DNA from: CAZWRN01 sp964446685
GTDB lineage: Bacteria > Patescibacteriota > Microgenomatia > Daviesbacterales > UBA10151
Direction: 5' to 3'
DNA: 64,000 nt
Assembly: GCA_964446685.1 (NCBI GenBank)
Contig: CAYUPO010000003.1
Coordinates: forward strand, 1-64,000
A program made the position numbers and the translations under genes. The notes beneath the pieces are model-generated. The model ran no database searches and had not been told where the DNA came from. It saw only the letters and a program-made list of their open reading frames with translations. Positions within the stretch are counted from its first letter, which is position 1. Each line of letters starts with the position of its first letter. This document shows positions 1 to 8,691 of the stretch, one piece after another.

Positions 1-736
1 GCATTGAAGCAAATGCTACGGCGGCCAGTGGTAAACCTGTTTTAGGAAGTTCTTTTACTGATACAGGTGCCTGGTTTACTACACTAACACCTGCTACCTG
101 TACTGCAGGATTGTTTATTGTAATATTATTGTTGTTTTCAATGTGTGGATTTACTTCCACTTTAACTTCCTGTTTATTATTGTTGTTTTGGGTTTGAGTA
201 TTTGTCTGCTCCTGGTGCTGTTCCTGATTTTGAGACACACAAACCACTGTTGAATTGACGATTTTAGCAATATGACCCATTGGACACTGCACTACATTCA
301 AAGGTGTTGGTGTAGGGGTCACACTTGGTGTAGGAGTAACTGTTGGTGTCGGAGTTACACTTGGTGTAGGGGTAGGCGTTGGCGTTGGTGTAGGCGTAGG
401 TGTTATTACTGGTGTAGGAGTAGGAGTAGGTGTTGGTGTTTCTACAGTATTATTTGGATTATCCTGGGAATCATTTTGGTTAGAACCATTGTCACTATTT
501 TGATTGTTATCTACCTGAGAATCGTTGCCACAATTACAATCATTACTTCCACTATTATTTGACGAGTCTCCACTATTATTACCGTCTCCAAAATCATTAG
601 CTAATACTGGATTTGGTCCTTTAGTAAACAGATCTCCGTTAACTGCTGAATACCCGGCAAGTGAAAGCATAAAAGCTGTCATTCCTATTAAAAGAAATTT
701 TGAGATTTTATTGGTTTTAGGTGTGTTTGTATTCAT
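1..736 (-). CDS. LPKTG-type surface protein, C-terminus cut by window edge
   Basis: The reading frame opens with ATG at 736 and runs off the left edge after about 245 codons. It shows a signal-peptide-like N-terminus, an Asn/Ser/Asp-rich stretch, and a Thr-Pro repeat linker. A short QCPMGH module resembles the QCPSGTIE modules of the gene at 1824-3704. The last visible part is KELPKTGLPLAA followed by hydrophobic residues, an LPXTG-like sorting signal. In Firmicutes such signals are sortase substrates; no sortase is visible here. A promoter with 17-bp spacing precedes it. The protein is probably wall- or membrane-anchored on the outer surface; the function of the exposed part is unknown. Confidence 0.85.
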   Translation of the reverse strand, partial: MNTNTPKTNKISKFLLIGMTAFMLSLAGYSAVNGDLFTKGPNPVLANDFGDGNNSGDSSNNSGSNDCNCGNDSQVDNNQNSDNGSNQNDSQDNPNNTVETPTPTPTPTPVITPTPTPTPTPTPTPSVTPTPTVTPTPSVTPTPTPLNVVQCPMGHIAKIVNSTVVCVSQNQEQHQEQTNTQTQNNNNKQEVKVEVNPHIENNNNITINNPAVQVAGVSVVNQAPVSVKELPKTGLPLAAVAFASM

Positions 737-753
737 AATTTTAACTATGGGTT

Positions 754-782
754 ATTATATACCCAAAAAAAAGATTTGTCAA
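754..782 (-). promoter_or_regulatory. Promoter of the LPKTG gene at 736
   Basis: On the minus strand TTGACA lies at 782-777 and TATAAT at 759-754, with a 17-bp spacer; the ATG is 17 nt downstream of the -10 box. Both hexamers match the sigma70 consensus exactly. Confidence 0.8.
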
Positions 783-784
783 AT

Positions 785-1669
785 TTAGTCAAGTACTCTA
801 CCCAATTGATTTGGGTTTTCAATTACTGGAGCACTGTTATAGGCATCTGATAAGTTTTGAACATTTTCAGCTGGTAATTCAAAGAATGGTCCCTGAACTT
901 GAGGTCCCTGAACAGGTGGTCTTGACCCAGGAGTTGGTTTAGGTGTAGCAGTTGGTTCTGGTTTTGGCTGCTCTTTTTCTGTTACATGATGAACAACTTC
1001 CAGCTCATCATTTAATATACAGTCTTCAGCTAATTCTTTTTGATTGTTGGCAACTGCAACTAATCTCCCTCCACGGGCAATTCTATTCACAACTGCAGTT
1101 AATTTTCTTCTTAACTGTTTAACTCCACATCTGTCAACCACTTCAACCCAATTGTTGGCTTGTGGTTCGGCTCTAAACACTACTTCATTTGCAACAACCA
1201 CTATTTGATCTCCCTGTTTGGCAACTTCTGGAGCTAAGACTCTGGTTTCATCACCAACAAATGAAGGTCTGGTGACTGTTCTTTGTCTTGGATCTTCTTT
1301 TAAAGACCATTGATAATCATAGTGTTCTGGTTGTAATCCATTGTATTGGGTAGTTGCTCCATCCAAGTCAGTTTCTACTACAGTACGTGGATTTTGTCTT
1401 AATGATTCAGTAATATCCTGGCCATTCATTTCATATCTTCTAGTGAAATTTACTCTTAATCCAGCTTGGGCTGGTCCAGATCGTGGGATATAAAGTGCTG
1501 GTGCACAGTTCATAGCATCTAATATTAAATGGTTAGGATTTTGTAATGATGCTTCTGGTGACTGTGAGGGAGTTGCTTCTGCAATTGGAGCAGCAGCAGT
1601 TAAAGTTGCCGCGGTTAAAGCGCCAGCGGTTACAAGATTTCGGATATTTGTAGGAAATTCACGTGCCAT
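785..1669 (-). CDS. Exported protein of unknown function
   Basis: About 294 residues. The start is placed at the ATG at 1669 (MAREFPTNIR) because an upstream in-frame TTG lies inside the promoter -35 box. Residues 8-32 form an Ala/Thr-rich signal peptide ending near AEATPS. The middle (about 40-230) is a mixed alpha/beta region with an isolated Cys pair; a Pro/Thr linker follows at about 240-260 and a short tail ends the protein. I recognise no family. It sits between two LPKTG-type genes but has no sorting motif itself, so it is probably secreted or held by the membrane. Confidence 0.75.
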   Translation of the reverse strand: MAREFPTNIRNLVTAGALTAATLTAAAPIAEATPSQSPEASLQNPNHLILDAMNCAPALYIPRSGPAQAGLRVNFTRRYEMNGQDITESLRQNPRTVVETDLDGATTQYNGLQPEHYDYQWSLKEDPRQRTVTRPSFVGDETRVLAPEVAKQGDQIVVVANEVVFRAEPQANNWVEVVDRCGVKQLRRKLTAVVNRIARGGRLVAVANNQKELAEDCILNDELEVVHHVTEKEQPKPEPTATPKPTPGSRPPVQGPQVQGPFFELPAENVQNLSDAYNSAPVIENPNQLGRVLD

Positions 1670-1685
1670 ATTTTTATTAGTGTCT

Positions 1686-1714
1686 ATAATACTATAAGTC
1701 TGTATAATTGTCAA
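1686..1714 (-). promoter_or_regulatory. Promoter of the exported-protein gene at 1669
   Basis: TTGACA at 1714-1709 and TATTAT at 1691-1686 on the minus strand, with a 17-bp spacer. The ATG is 16 nt downstream of the -10 box. The position of this promoter decides the start codon at 1669. Confidence 0.8.
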
Positions 1715-1823
1715 GTATATACATCAAATGAACAGCCAAATAAAATATTTGTACCTTATAATATATTCACCTTTGTCTGCATGTTATAACTTATATTATT
1801 TCTAAAAGCAATAGTGGGTTAGT

Positions 1824-3704
1824 TTACTTCTTTAGTTCTCGGTTTGTCCAAATCAAATTAGCATTCTCTTCCACCACATTTATTCCTAACATTTTCTTTG
1901 CTCTTAAACCAATAGGCATTAATGAAGCTAAACCAACTGCAGCTAATGGTAACCCAGTTTTTGGTAGCTCTTTTATAGAGGTGTCTCCCTGGGTTAATAC
2001 TGTTAGGCTTTCTTTTGTTTGAAAATTGCCTGAAGTTGTATTAAATACTTGTGAGTTTGTGTTAGCTGACTGCCTTTCACAAATTAGTTCTGTGGCTGTC
2101 CGGCTTCTTTCAATTGTTCCGGAAGGACATTGAATAGCTGCAGGAGATGGTGAGGGTGCTATAACTGCGACAGAAACTGCGTTTTGTCTTTCACAAATGA
2201 TTTCATTGTTATTTCGGCTTTTTTCAATTGTGCCTGCAGGACATTGTGCAGAGTTGTTGGCTGTGACAGTTGTAATGGTTGGACTTGGCTTTTCACAAAC
2301 CAGTTGCAAACCATTTCGGCTTCTTTCAATTGTTCCTGAAGGACATTGAACATTTGGCTGGTTTGTTGTTACTACCTGAGTTATTGGTGTCGGGGTTGGA
2401 GTGGGATTTTGGGAAGCATTCATTATATTGATTGAACAGGCAGCTGAAACAGAATTACCTGTAACACTATCTTTGACCACTACCTGGACTGTTCTGTTAC
2501 CACTTGTCTGATAGGTCACAAAAATATTTGATCCCGTCTGTCCATCGACCTGATCCCCGGACCAGTGATAATCAAAAGAGCCACTTCCTCCTGTTGTCAT
2601 TGCCCGCCATGACATAGACTGATTGACTGTTGTTTGGGATGGACTGCCAATACAACTAGCGGAAAGAGCCGGATATTGAGTAGAGGGACTAGGACGGAAA
2701 AAATTGTTTAAAGCTGCTCCCTGAAAATGACTGGGATGGAAAGATGACGCAGAGGCCTGAAATCCACAGGTGTAACTATTTTGATCACGAGCTCCGGATG
2801 GCTCATTTCTACCATCACTATATATATTGTAGTAAACCTTGGTTGTTCCTTCACAACGATAATCAGTATAGTAAGTCGGATTTGGCGTGGCTGTCGGGAC
2901 AGGAGTGTTTTGACTCTGATCACCACAAGCTCCAACCTGGTAATGTTCATTAAAGGTCCGATAACCCCCATTTGACAGCTGTTCAACATCCCTCACCATG
3001 CCTGGAGAGCCGGCACATTCAGAATATGTCCGGACAACTGAGCTACCATCCCGATCCCTACCATCATCTCCACATGCACCAGACTGAGTATGCTCATTAT
3101 AGGTGCGATATGTACCATCTGACATCTGATCTACCTGATGAACCATACCTACTCCACCTGAACACTCTGAATAAGTCCGTACTACTGTTGGGGGGGATTG
3201 TTGGGTTAATTGTTGCGACGTTTCTGGTTGAAACTGCTGCGCTTGAGGCTGCTGGTTTGATGAATCGCCGCAGACTCCAGATTGAAAATGGTCATCATTT
3301 TTAGGTCTGTATGTCCCATCTGACATCTTATCAACCGTATGAACCACTCCTGTCCCACCAGCACATTCTGGGTAAGTATCTATAACTGTTGGTTCCTGTA
3401 CTGATCCAGATTGCGGTTGACTATTTACCGGAATATCCCATTGGACAGTGCCTGGAGCGTAATCATTAGTTTGAATAGCACCTGGAGCATAACCAAATTC
3501 TTCTGTTTGAATCGTACCTGGAGCATAATCCTCTGTAATAATATCCCCTGGTGCATATTGGTCTTCCTGGGCTAAAAGAGGTTCAGGACCTTTTTGGAAA
3601 ATACTGGAAAAATTGAAAAAACTGACAGATAAAAGGACTAGAAAACACCACCCCAGGATAAATTTTTTAGAATAAGTGCGAAATTGTTGTAACTTGCCTT
3701 CCAT
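1824..3704 (-). CDS. LPKTG-type modular surface protein with Cys repeats and PKD domain
   Basis: 626 residues. A signal peptide occupies about 12-45 and is followed by short YAPGxIxT repeats. Four Cys-containing repeats of about 45 residues (Y-x-E-C-x-G ... M-S-x-G-T-Y-R ... G-x-C-G-D) occupy roughly 105-315; the fourth is divergent. A PKD-like domain lies at about 345-425. Three copies of a QCPSGTIExSR...CE module follow (about 450-545), then ELPKTGLPLAA, a hydrophobic segment and a basic tail. The layout is that of a wall-anchored adhesin or stalk. The QCPSG module is shared with the partial gene at the left edge. Ligand unknown. Confidence 0.85.
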   Translation of the reverse strand: MEGKLQQFRTYSKKFILGWCFLVLLSVSFFNFSSIFQKGPEPLLAQEDQYAPGDIITEDYAPGTIQTEEFGYAPGAIQTNDYAPGTVQWDIPVNSQPQSGSVQEPTVIDTYPECAGGTGVVHTVDKMSDGTYRPKNDDHFQSGVCGDSSNQQPQAQQFQPETSQQLTQQSPPTVVRTYSECSGGVGMVHQVDQMSDGTYRTYNEHTQSGACGDDGRDRDGSSVVRTYSECAGSPGMVRDVEQLSNGGYRTFNEHYQVGACGDQSQNTPVPTATPNPTYYTDYRCEGTTKVYYNIYSDGRNEPSGARDQNSYTCGFQASASSFHPSHFQGAALNNFFRPSPSTQYPALSASCIGSPSQTTVNQSMSWRAMTTGGSGSFDYHWSGDQVDGQTGSNIFVTYQTSGNRTVQVVVKDSVTGNSVSAACSINIMNASQNPTPTPTPITQVVTTNQPNVQCPSGTIERSRNGLQLVCEKPSPTITTVTANNSAQCPAGTIEKSRNNNEIICERQNAVSVAVIAPSPSPAAIQCPSGTIERSRTATELICERQSANTNSQVFNTTSGNFQTKESLTVLTQGDTSIKELPKTGLPLAAVGLASLMPIGLRAKKMLGINVVEENANLIWTNRELKK

Positions 3705-3770
3705 TTAGTATGTTGTACTCCTTAATGGGCAAGGATTAATAAGATCTTTGTAACAATTTCAGTATAAGGA

Positions 3771-5183
3771 TTAATAATATTCTACAGGACCAACCCCATA
3801 TCTTCTTCTTCGTCTAGTAACTGATTTTGCTGCTTCTAGTCTTTCATCAAATCTATTAAGTGGATGACCAATAGGTAGTGCGGCTCTGGCTGGCTCTATT
3901 GCTTTTGTTGTATCAAAGACTGTTCTTTTTTCAACAGCAGTTGGTGGAAGTCCGGTTAAAGCCGTAGTAATCGCACCTTCAGAAACATCTTCGGCAGTTA
4001 TTAATGCTGCGGCAGCTGGATCAATTGCTGCTAATCTTCTTCTGTGAAGTTTTATATTTGCTAGTAAAGTTTGAACATCTGCTGGAAGAGGCATGTTACT
4101 TGCATTTATTAGATCTTGTGCTCGTATTTCTTTTATAAGATCAGGAATAACAGGTGGCAGTGCGGCTATTTTTTCTCTTGCAATAGTATCTGCTGCAACC
4201 CATGCGGCAAATGCTGAAGGTCGCCGGACTTTTTGTTCCATAACTTTGTTAAACAATGTCACCTCTCGTGGTTCAATTGCATCATCATCAAGACCAAATC
4301 TTCCTGCTAATCCTCCCCCATGTTCTCTACGTGAGTGCAATACAACTGCTCCAGCCACACCTCCAACAACTGCAGCACCTAGAGCACCCCACAATAAAGC
4401 GCTGGCCACTCTATCTCCCCAATCACGACCATTTTGGACAGCCGCATTAGGAACTCTTGGAATTGGTTCTGCTGTAGCTAAAACTGTGTGTACGGTAGCT
4501 GTTGGAGTTCGTGTTATTACTTTTGCAGTCGGTGTTGGGGGTACTTCTGTAGCTACTACCACTCTCTCAGTAGCTGTAGCTGGCACAGGAGTTGCTGTTA
4601 CTACTCTTTCAGTTGCTGTTGGTGGCACAGGAGTTGCTACGACTACTCTCTCTGTAGGAGTTGGTGGTACAGCTGTTGCAGTTATCACTCTCGCATCTGG
4701 TGTAGAAATCCCGGCTGTTACTGCTGGTGATAGCTGGCTTATTCTATCGGTAGGAAGTGTAAAAGACACTCCACAAGGAATATTATTTGTTTTAGTATAA
4801 GCTGGTTCTAGGTCAGGGTTATATGTTTCAACATTAGTTAACTGTGGTCGGCCGCCAATATTCTCAGCCTGAGCCATTGGCACAGGTAAAGATGTAACAA
4901 ATCTGGCTTGTGTTTGGTTTGGTTCAATAGTTGCCCTGGCTATTTCACTTCGAGCTAAAGTTCCTCCAGGTAATTTTTTTGCCAAAATAATGGTTGTTCT
5001 TTGACCAGCTGCTTCACGGGTGGCTACACCATTAATTTCACAAGTCGCACCTGTCTGAGCAGAAGCTGGTTCTACAACCATAGCTGCCCCCACCATAAGT
5101 GCTCCAGCACCTAGTGCTGATGTTGCAAAACGTGTTCTTTTAGAACTTCTTCTTTGTGATGGCAATTCTCGCTGCAATGGCAT
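3771..5183 (-). CDS. Exported single-pass membrane protein with Thr-Pro repeat stalk
   Basis: 470 residues. A signal peptide (about 15-42, ending SAQTG) is followed by a domain of about 100 residues. Next comes a degenerate repeat of the type TERVVVATPVPPTA (about 150-235). A transmembrane helix at about 258-282 precedes a basic, Ala-rich domain of about 190 residues that should be cytoplasmic. This order suggests an outside sensor or adhesin with a rigid linker and an inside domain. The repeat DNA is varied at synonymous sites. No family recognised. A strong promoter sits directly upstream. Confidence 0.75.
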   Translation of the reverse strand: MPLQRELPSQRRSSKRTRFATSALGAGALMVGAAMVVEPASAQTGATCEINGVATREAAGQRTTIILAKKLPGGTLARSEIARATIEPNQTQARFVTSLPVPMAQAENIGGRPQLTNVETYNPDLEPAYTKTNNIPCGVSFTLPTDRISQLSPAVTAGISTPDARVITATAVPPTPTERVVVATPVPPTATERVVTATPVPATATERVVVATEVPPTPTAKVITRTPTATVHTVLATAEPIPRVPNAAVQNGRDWGDRVASALLWGALGAAVVGGVAGAVVLHSRREHGGGLAGRFGLDDDAIEPREVTLFNKVMEQKVRRPSAFAAWVAADTIAREKIAALPPVIPDLIKEIRAQDLINASNMPLPADVQTLLANIKLHRRRLAAIDPAAAALITAEDVSEGAITTALTGLPPTAVEKRTVFDTTKAIEPARAALPIGHPLNRFDERLEAAKSVTRRRRRYGVGPVEYY

Positions 5184-5194
5184 AATTCTCGACT

Positions 5195-5223
5195 ATTATA
5201 GGTCTTTTATTACAAGATGTCAA
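5195..5223 (-). promoter_or_regulatory. Promoter of the gene at 5183
   Basis: TTGACA at 5223-5218 and TATAAT at 5200-5195 on the minus strand, 17-bp spacer. Only 11 nt separate the -10 box from the ATG, so the 5' leader would be about 4-5 nt. Confidence 0.8.
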
Positions 5224-5660
5224 ATACGGATTATCTTGCTATTGAGTTTATAAAATTTGATTATTCTTAGCTATTCGTTTACTACAGGTTCCTTGGGGGA
5301 TAATGGATGTGGACAACTCATTTTCGGAGTGGATAAGTCAAATTACCTATATGCAACTGTTGTAACAGTATATTGATATACTTATTTATATTATTACCTA
5401 CTTATATTAATCTTTTCTCTTATATGAGGTATGAAATTAGGAAATTTAGCCACTATTTACCAATACTACTCTTTTAAAGGCTGGCACTCCATTAAAATTT
5501 TTGACAAAAAAAAGGTAGTAGGTTTAACTGGAGACTTGACCCTGCCCAAGTCAAATCTCCAATCAAAACTACTACCAAAATACTTACTAACTGATGTCCA
5601 AATCCTTGCTTTTTAATTACTTTTTTTGCCCTATAGAAATTTTGGTCTTTGATTAGCCTC
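5224..5660. other. AT-rich intergenic segment with DnaA-box-like sites
   Basis: No convincing gene. TGTGGACAA at 5308-5316 and AGTGGATAA at 5328-5336 each match the DnaA-box consensus TGTGNATAA at all but one position; a third (GGTGGATAA) is at 6273-6281. The small open frame at 5431-5616 lacks a promoter or ribosome-binding site. Confidence 0.35.
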
Positions 5661-5680
5661 ACCAAAACCCCTTGACAGAA

Positions 5681-5695
5681 TTTCCACAATGTGGA
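5681..5695. promoter_or_regulatory. Palindrome in the candidate small-RNA promoter region
   Basis: TTCCACAATGTGGAA-type palindrome (two 7-bp arms around one base) lies between a TTGACA at 5672-5677 and an AT-rich TATATA at 5700-5705. The spacing between these hexamers (22 bp) is longer than ideal, so the promoter itself is weakly supported. The palindrome could be an operator. Confidence 0.4.
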
Positions 5696-5707
5696 ATTCT
5701 ATATACA

Positions 5708-5805
5708 GATGATAACTTCTAACTGCTCTTGAAGTTATCGTCAGTACTTAATTTAAAAAGGGGCATTGCTATTCGAGTCCGTCTGCGGTAGTAATGCTCT
5801 TTTTT
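5708..5805 (+). ncRNA. Candidate structured small RNA with intrinsic terminator
   Basis: The segment begins with a 12-bp stem (5708-5719 with 5731-5742, one G-U) around an 11-nt loop. A single-stranded A-rich linker follows, then a second 10-bp stem (5761-5770 with 5790-5799, two G-U) and six T residues, the form of an intrinsic terminator. A small CCG-TCTG-CGG hairpin sits inside the second loop. No frame spans it. It lies alone in a 1.1 kb gene-free region. It resembles an independent small RNA, but I cannot match it to a known class. Confidence 0.45.
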
Positions 5806-6294
5806 ATGCCTAAATTTAGCTTTTTAGCCTCATTTTAGCTTCAAATACATTCAAAAAACTTCTATTAAGTTATTAAACTGCTTGTTTATGAATCCGTCTA
5901 CTGACTCACAAACTATTTGTTCTGATATTACTTAACCATCAAAATAAGGCTTTGTTCGGCTGATGCCAGTACCCGCCTTACATGATCATTTACATTTTGT
6001 TTCTGCTCGAATTTATCCTCTTTTTTTCTTTTCTGCTCTTTTTTAAAAGAAAAATTCATTAGTTTTTCGTTATAGCCGTACTTAAAGACTACAACGTTCC
6101 AGAAGCGTAACATAGGCATAATTATTTGTCAATATATTTCAATCCTATAATTATATATCGCTTAATTTATTTATATCCTAGAGTAATTAATTTAGGTCTT
6201 TGTTATACTATTAGATTACTATAGTAGGCTAATCGAGGTGCATAAATTCGATAATAAGACTTAGAATATCAAGGTGGATAACTAAGGAAAAGTT
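5806..6294. other. Intergenic region, no supported gene
   Basis: AT-rich DNA with poly-T stretches. A 63-codon open frame on the minus strand (5928-6119) has lysine-rich composition and no ribosome-binding site; I do not call it. A DnaA-box-like 9-mer is present at 6273-6281. Confidence 0.4.
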
Positions 6295-7200
6295 TTATAT
6301 ACCTAAAGAAGCTAGAATTCGCTCTTCAGTGATACCAAGGTTCTGTTCAGTAAATCGGTATCCCCGAGTTTCTTCTATAAACTCTGGACGTATACCTTTT
6401 GTTAAAGCTTCACTTGGTAACACGGCGTTGTGAGAAGTTATTATTTGGTTTCTTTTTAATTTAATCTTTGTATTAAAGTTAACAGCAGTTAGATCATCAC
6501 CTTCACGACCAATTAGTGAGTAGAACCATGCTCCCGGTAACCCGTTTCGTACACGAATAACTGACGGAGAGAGTTCACTTCTAACTTTCTCTACAAAATA
6601 GTCATTATTTAGTTCGCGCAGACGGTCATACTCAGTCTGGCTATCTACATTATCATTATGAGGTCTATCAGCAATTGCCCCTGCAAATAAAATAGCCATC
6701 AACCCCATTCCATGAGGACTAGCTAATATTTTATCAGCATGTTCCCGTGAGATTTTGCCTGAAGCTACCTGATATCCCAAATATATATTACTTGCTGCAA
6801 CTGCATGACATAGTCCCCAGGAACTACGTTCCTCTGGGATCTTATGGGCAATAATCTGTTTAGCTTTTACTGTCTCATTTAATATTTTGTTACTAATTCT
6901 TTCTAATTCATCTCTACTATTTGTTCCCCAATCCATATCAAATCGGTGAGCCGGTCCGTCAGGCTCATATATAGTCATTAATCTAACTCCACCTGGAGAA
7001 TATTGACCAGATTGATATGGGTACCAGTGCGGAATTAAGGATTTAATAGCCCAGCTCGACTCTTCTGCGAATGCTGGTTGAGGGTCTCCAAATTTACTTA
7101 TTAAAATAAGTCCCGCCATGGCTCCTGTACCTCTTCCTAAAAATTTTCGTCTGGATTGTTTGGGATTTATCCCAACTTCTGAATCTATCTGAGGAAACAT
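6295..7200 (-). CDS. Tat-exported protein, possible papain/transglutaminase-like fold
   Basis: 301 residues. The N-terminus has a twin-arginine signal (SRRKFLGRG, about 16-24), a hydrophobic stretch (GAMAGLILISKFG) and an Ala-x-Ala type end (AFAEE). This fits export of a folded protein through the Tat system encoded at 34491-35619. The mature part contains SSWGLCHAVAASN, in which Cys-His sits like the nucleophile region of some elicitor-type transglutaminases. That assignment is a guess from one motif. The gene is monocistronic with a leaderless-type promoter. Confidence 0.8.
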   Translation of the reverse strand: MFPQIDSEVGINPKQSRRKFLGRGTGAMAGLILISKFGDPQPAFAEESSWAIKSLIPHWYPYQSGQYSPGGVRLMTIYEPDGPAHRFDMDWGTNSRDELERISNKILNETVKAKQIIAHKIPEERSSWGLCHAVAASNIYLGYQVASGKISREHADKILASPHGMGLMAILFAGAIADRPHNDNVDSQTEYDRLRELNNDYFVEKVRSELSPSVIRVRNGLPGAWFYSLIGREGDDLTAVNFNTKIKLKRNQIITSHNAVLPSEALTKGIRPEFIEETRGYRFTEQNLGITEERILASLGI

Positions 7201-7208
7201 ATCTGCTT

Positions 7209-7237
7209 ATTATACTACTATAGGACTTTATTTTCAA
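7209..7237 (-). promoter_or_regulatory. Leaderless-type promoter of the Tat substrate gene
   Basis: TTGAAA at 7237-7232 and TATAAT at 7214-7209 (minus strand), 17-bp spacer; the ATG at 7200 follows the -10 box by 8 nt, so transcription should start at or next to the start codon. Confidence 0.8.
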
Positions 7238-7249
7238 CTTTAAATAACT

Positions 7250-8209
7250 TTATCTTTTAAACTGGGGGGATTTCATTAGTTTGCCGAAGATCATTTTGCC
7301 GGCACTGGCTTGAAGGAGCCTGGTGACTTCCATTGTGATCTCCTGCCCGACCAGATCAGCCCCATTTTCCAGAACCACCATCGTACCATCTGGCAGATAC
7401 CCCACTGCCTGCTTCGGATCTTTACCAATATGAAGCATTTTTATTTTCAGAGGTTCACCAGGCACAGCGACGGTTTTAAGTGCGTTGGCCAGGTCATTGA
7501 TGTTTAACACTGTTACTCCTGTTACAGAGGCTACTCTGTTTAAGTTGTAATCTGTGGTGATAATCCTCCCTTTTAAGGATTTTGCCAGCTTGATTAACTT
7601 GTCATCGACTGCTTTGGCGGTCACTTCCCTATCCCAGATTTCGACTCTGATCCCCTTCAGTTTTTTTAGCTCTTCAATGATCTCAAATCCCCTTCTGCCA
7701 CGGGTCCGCTTAATATAATCGGAAGAATCAGATACCTGCTGCAGCTCTGTTAGAACAAAAGTCGGAATTAAGACAGTGCCATACATAAAGGAAGTTTTGG
7801 CAATGTCCAGAATCCGGCCGTCAATCAGAGATGAAGTATCAATAATGATTGGCTGGCTCAGGGAGACACTGCCTATTGGAGTTGAAGAATGGAAAGTGCC
7901 ATGCAAAGGATTTTGAGTTTGCAGTCGCATCATCTGGCTCATAATTTCGTTTGTCACCCGCGAAACAAAGCTATTTACCATATGCAGAGTAGCTGCAGTC
8001 ATCATTCTGGCCAGATCAGGAAACAGACCATACCCCATCAGACCAAACCAGATGGTAATAACTACTCGCAGAAAAATCCGGTTAAAAGGTGGAATATCAG
8101 GGATAACTTCAGTAAAAATAAACGCAATCAGCGCAAAGACAATAGCCAGGACTATTCTGAGTATGGTTGAGACATCAATTCTGGTACCGAAGACGTATCT
8201 GTTTGGCAT
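7250..8209 (-). CDS. YacL-like membrane PIN-TRAM protein
   Basis: 319 residues. Two or three hydrophobic segments occupy about 15-75. A PIN-type nuclease domain follows at about 120-235 (IIIDTSSLIDGR with the first acidic residue, then VLTELQ and ITTDYNLNR). A TRAM-like RNA-binding domain completes the protein at about 255-310. This order is that of the YacL/PilT-N family found next to core genes in many bacteria; the family is thought to act on RNA at the membrane, but its substrate is not settled. An AAAGGAA ribosome-binding site lies about 9 nt before the ATG. Confidence 0.85.
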   Translation of the reverse strand: MPNRYVFGTRIDVSTILRIVLAIVFALIAFIFTEVIPDIPPFNRIFLRVVITIWFGLMGYGLFPDLARMMTAATLHMVNSFVSRVTNEIMSQMMRLQTQNPLHGTFHSSTPIGSVSLSQPIIIDTSSLIDGRILDIAKTSFMYGTVLIPTFVLTELQQVSDSSDYIKRTRGRRGFEIIEELKKLKGIRVEIWDREVTAKAVDDKLIKLAKSLKGRIITTDYNLNRVASVTGVTVLNINDLANALKTVAVPGEPLKIKMLHIGKDPKQAVGYLPDGTMVVLENGADLVGQEITMEVTRLLQASAGKMIFGKLMKSPQFKR

Positions 8210-8385
8210 TAATAATTTCCTTTAATAAAATATTCACTTCAGGCAGTACTATAGATCCATTTTCCCATAGTATTGGCCTTGAGGCAAGCCCAAGGGAAAG
8301 TAGCTATCAATTCAAAAGGAAAAGGTATGGAATAGTTAGAAATACTATATCATTCTCTTTGTTAAGCTAAATTAGTATATCATCT

Positions 8386-8691
8386 TTAAAATAACTTCTG
8401 AGCTTTAAATTCCGGAAAAAGCAGTTGTTTCAGATCAAGACCTCGGGATTCAGCCTGACGAAGTGCTTCCAGAAGGATCTTGACTCCCTGCAGATTTATG
8501 CCTTTGCGCTGCGTCAGATACTTGATAAATTGCAGATCGTCTAAATCAAGCGCAGAAAACATTCTTCTCTGGGTAGTGGTACGGTGGGGCGAAAAAAGTT
8601 TGGTTCGTTCATAAAGCATAATTGTCCGCGGATGAATGTTTAAAAGTTTTGCTGCCACTGAAATTGTTAAGATTGCGTCATCTGAAGCCAT
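8386..8691 (-). CDS. MerR-family (HspR-like) transcription regulator
   Basis: 101 residues forming almost only the MerR winged-helix DNA-binding domain. It reads LTISVAAKLLNIHPRTIMLYERTKL at 8-32, then TTQRRMFSALDLDDLQFI and a short helical tail. The phrase NIHPRTIMLYE...FSPHRT resembles HspR, the heat-shock repressor of dnaK operons. No chaperone gene is near, so the target is unknown. The C-terminal effector domain of typical MerR proteins is absent. Confidence 0.85.
   Translation of the reverse strand: MASDDAILTISVAAKLLNIHPRTIMLYERTKLFSPHRTTTQRRMFSALDLDDLQFIKYLTQRKGINLQGVKILLEALRQAESRGLDLKQLLFPEFKAQKLF

Noticed and set aside
272..562. Cys/Arg/Trp-rich frame on the plus strand
   Set aside because: Shadow of the Thr-Pro repeat in the LPKTG gene on the other strand.
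4093..4800. Open frame of 235 codons on the plus strand
   Set aside because: Antisense of the Thr-Pro repeat and neighbouring part of the exported protein gene at 3771-5183; Val/Thr/Gly-biased shadow.
5431..5616. 61-codon plus-strand frame in the intergenic region
   Set aside because: No promoter with start spacing, no ribosome-binding site, no recognisable domain.
5700..5810. tmRNA or tRNA at the small-RNA locus
   Set aside because: The ATTCGAGTCC segment resembles a T-loop, but no acceptor stem, D-arm or tag frame can be formed.
5928..6119. 63-codon minus-strand frame, Lys-rich
   Set aside because: Composition follows from poly-T/C stretches; no translation signal. Could be reconsidered if conserved.
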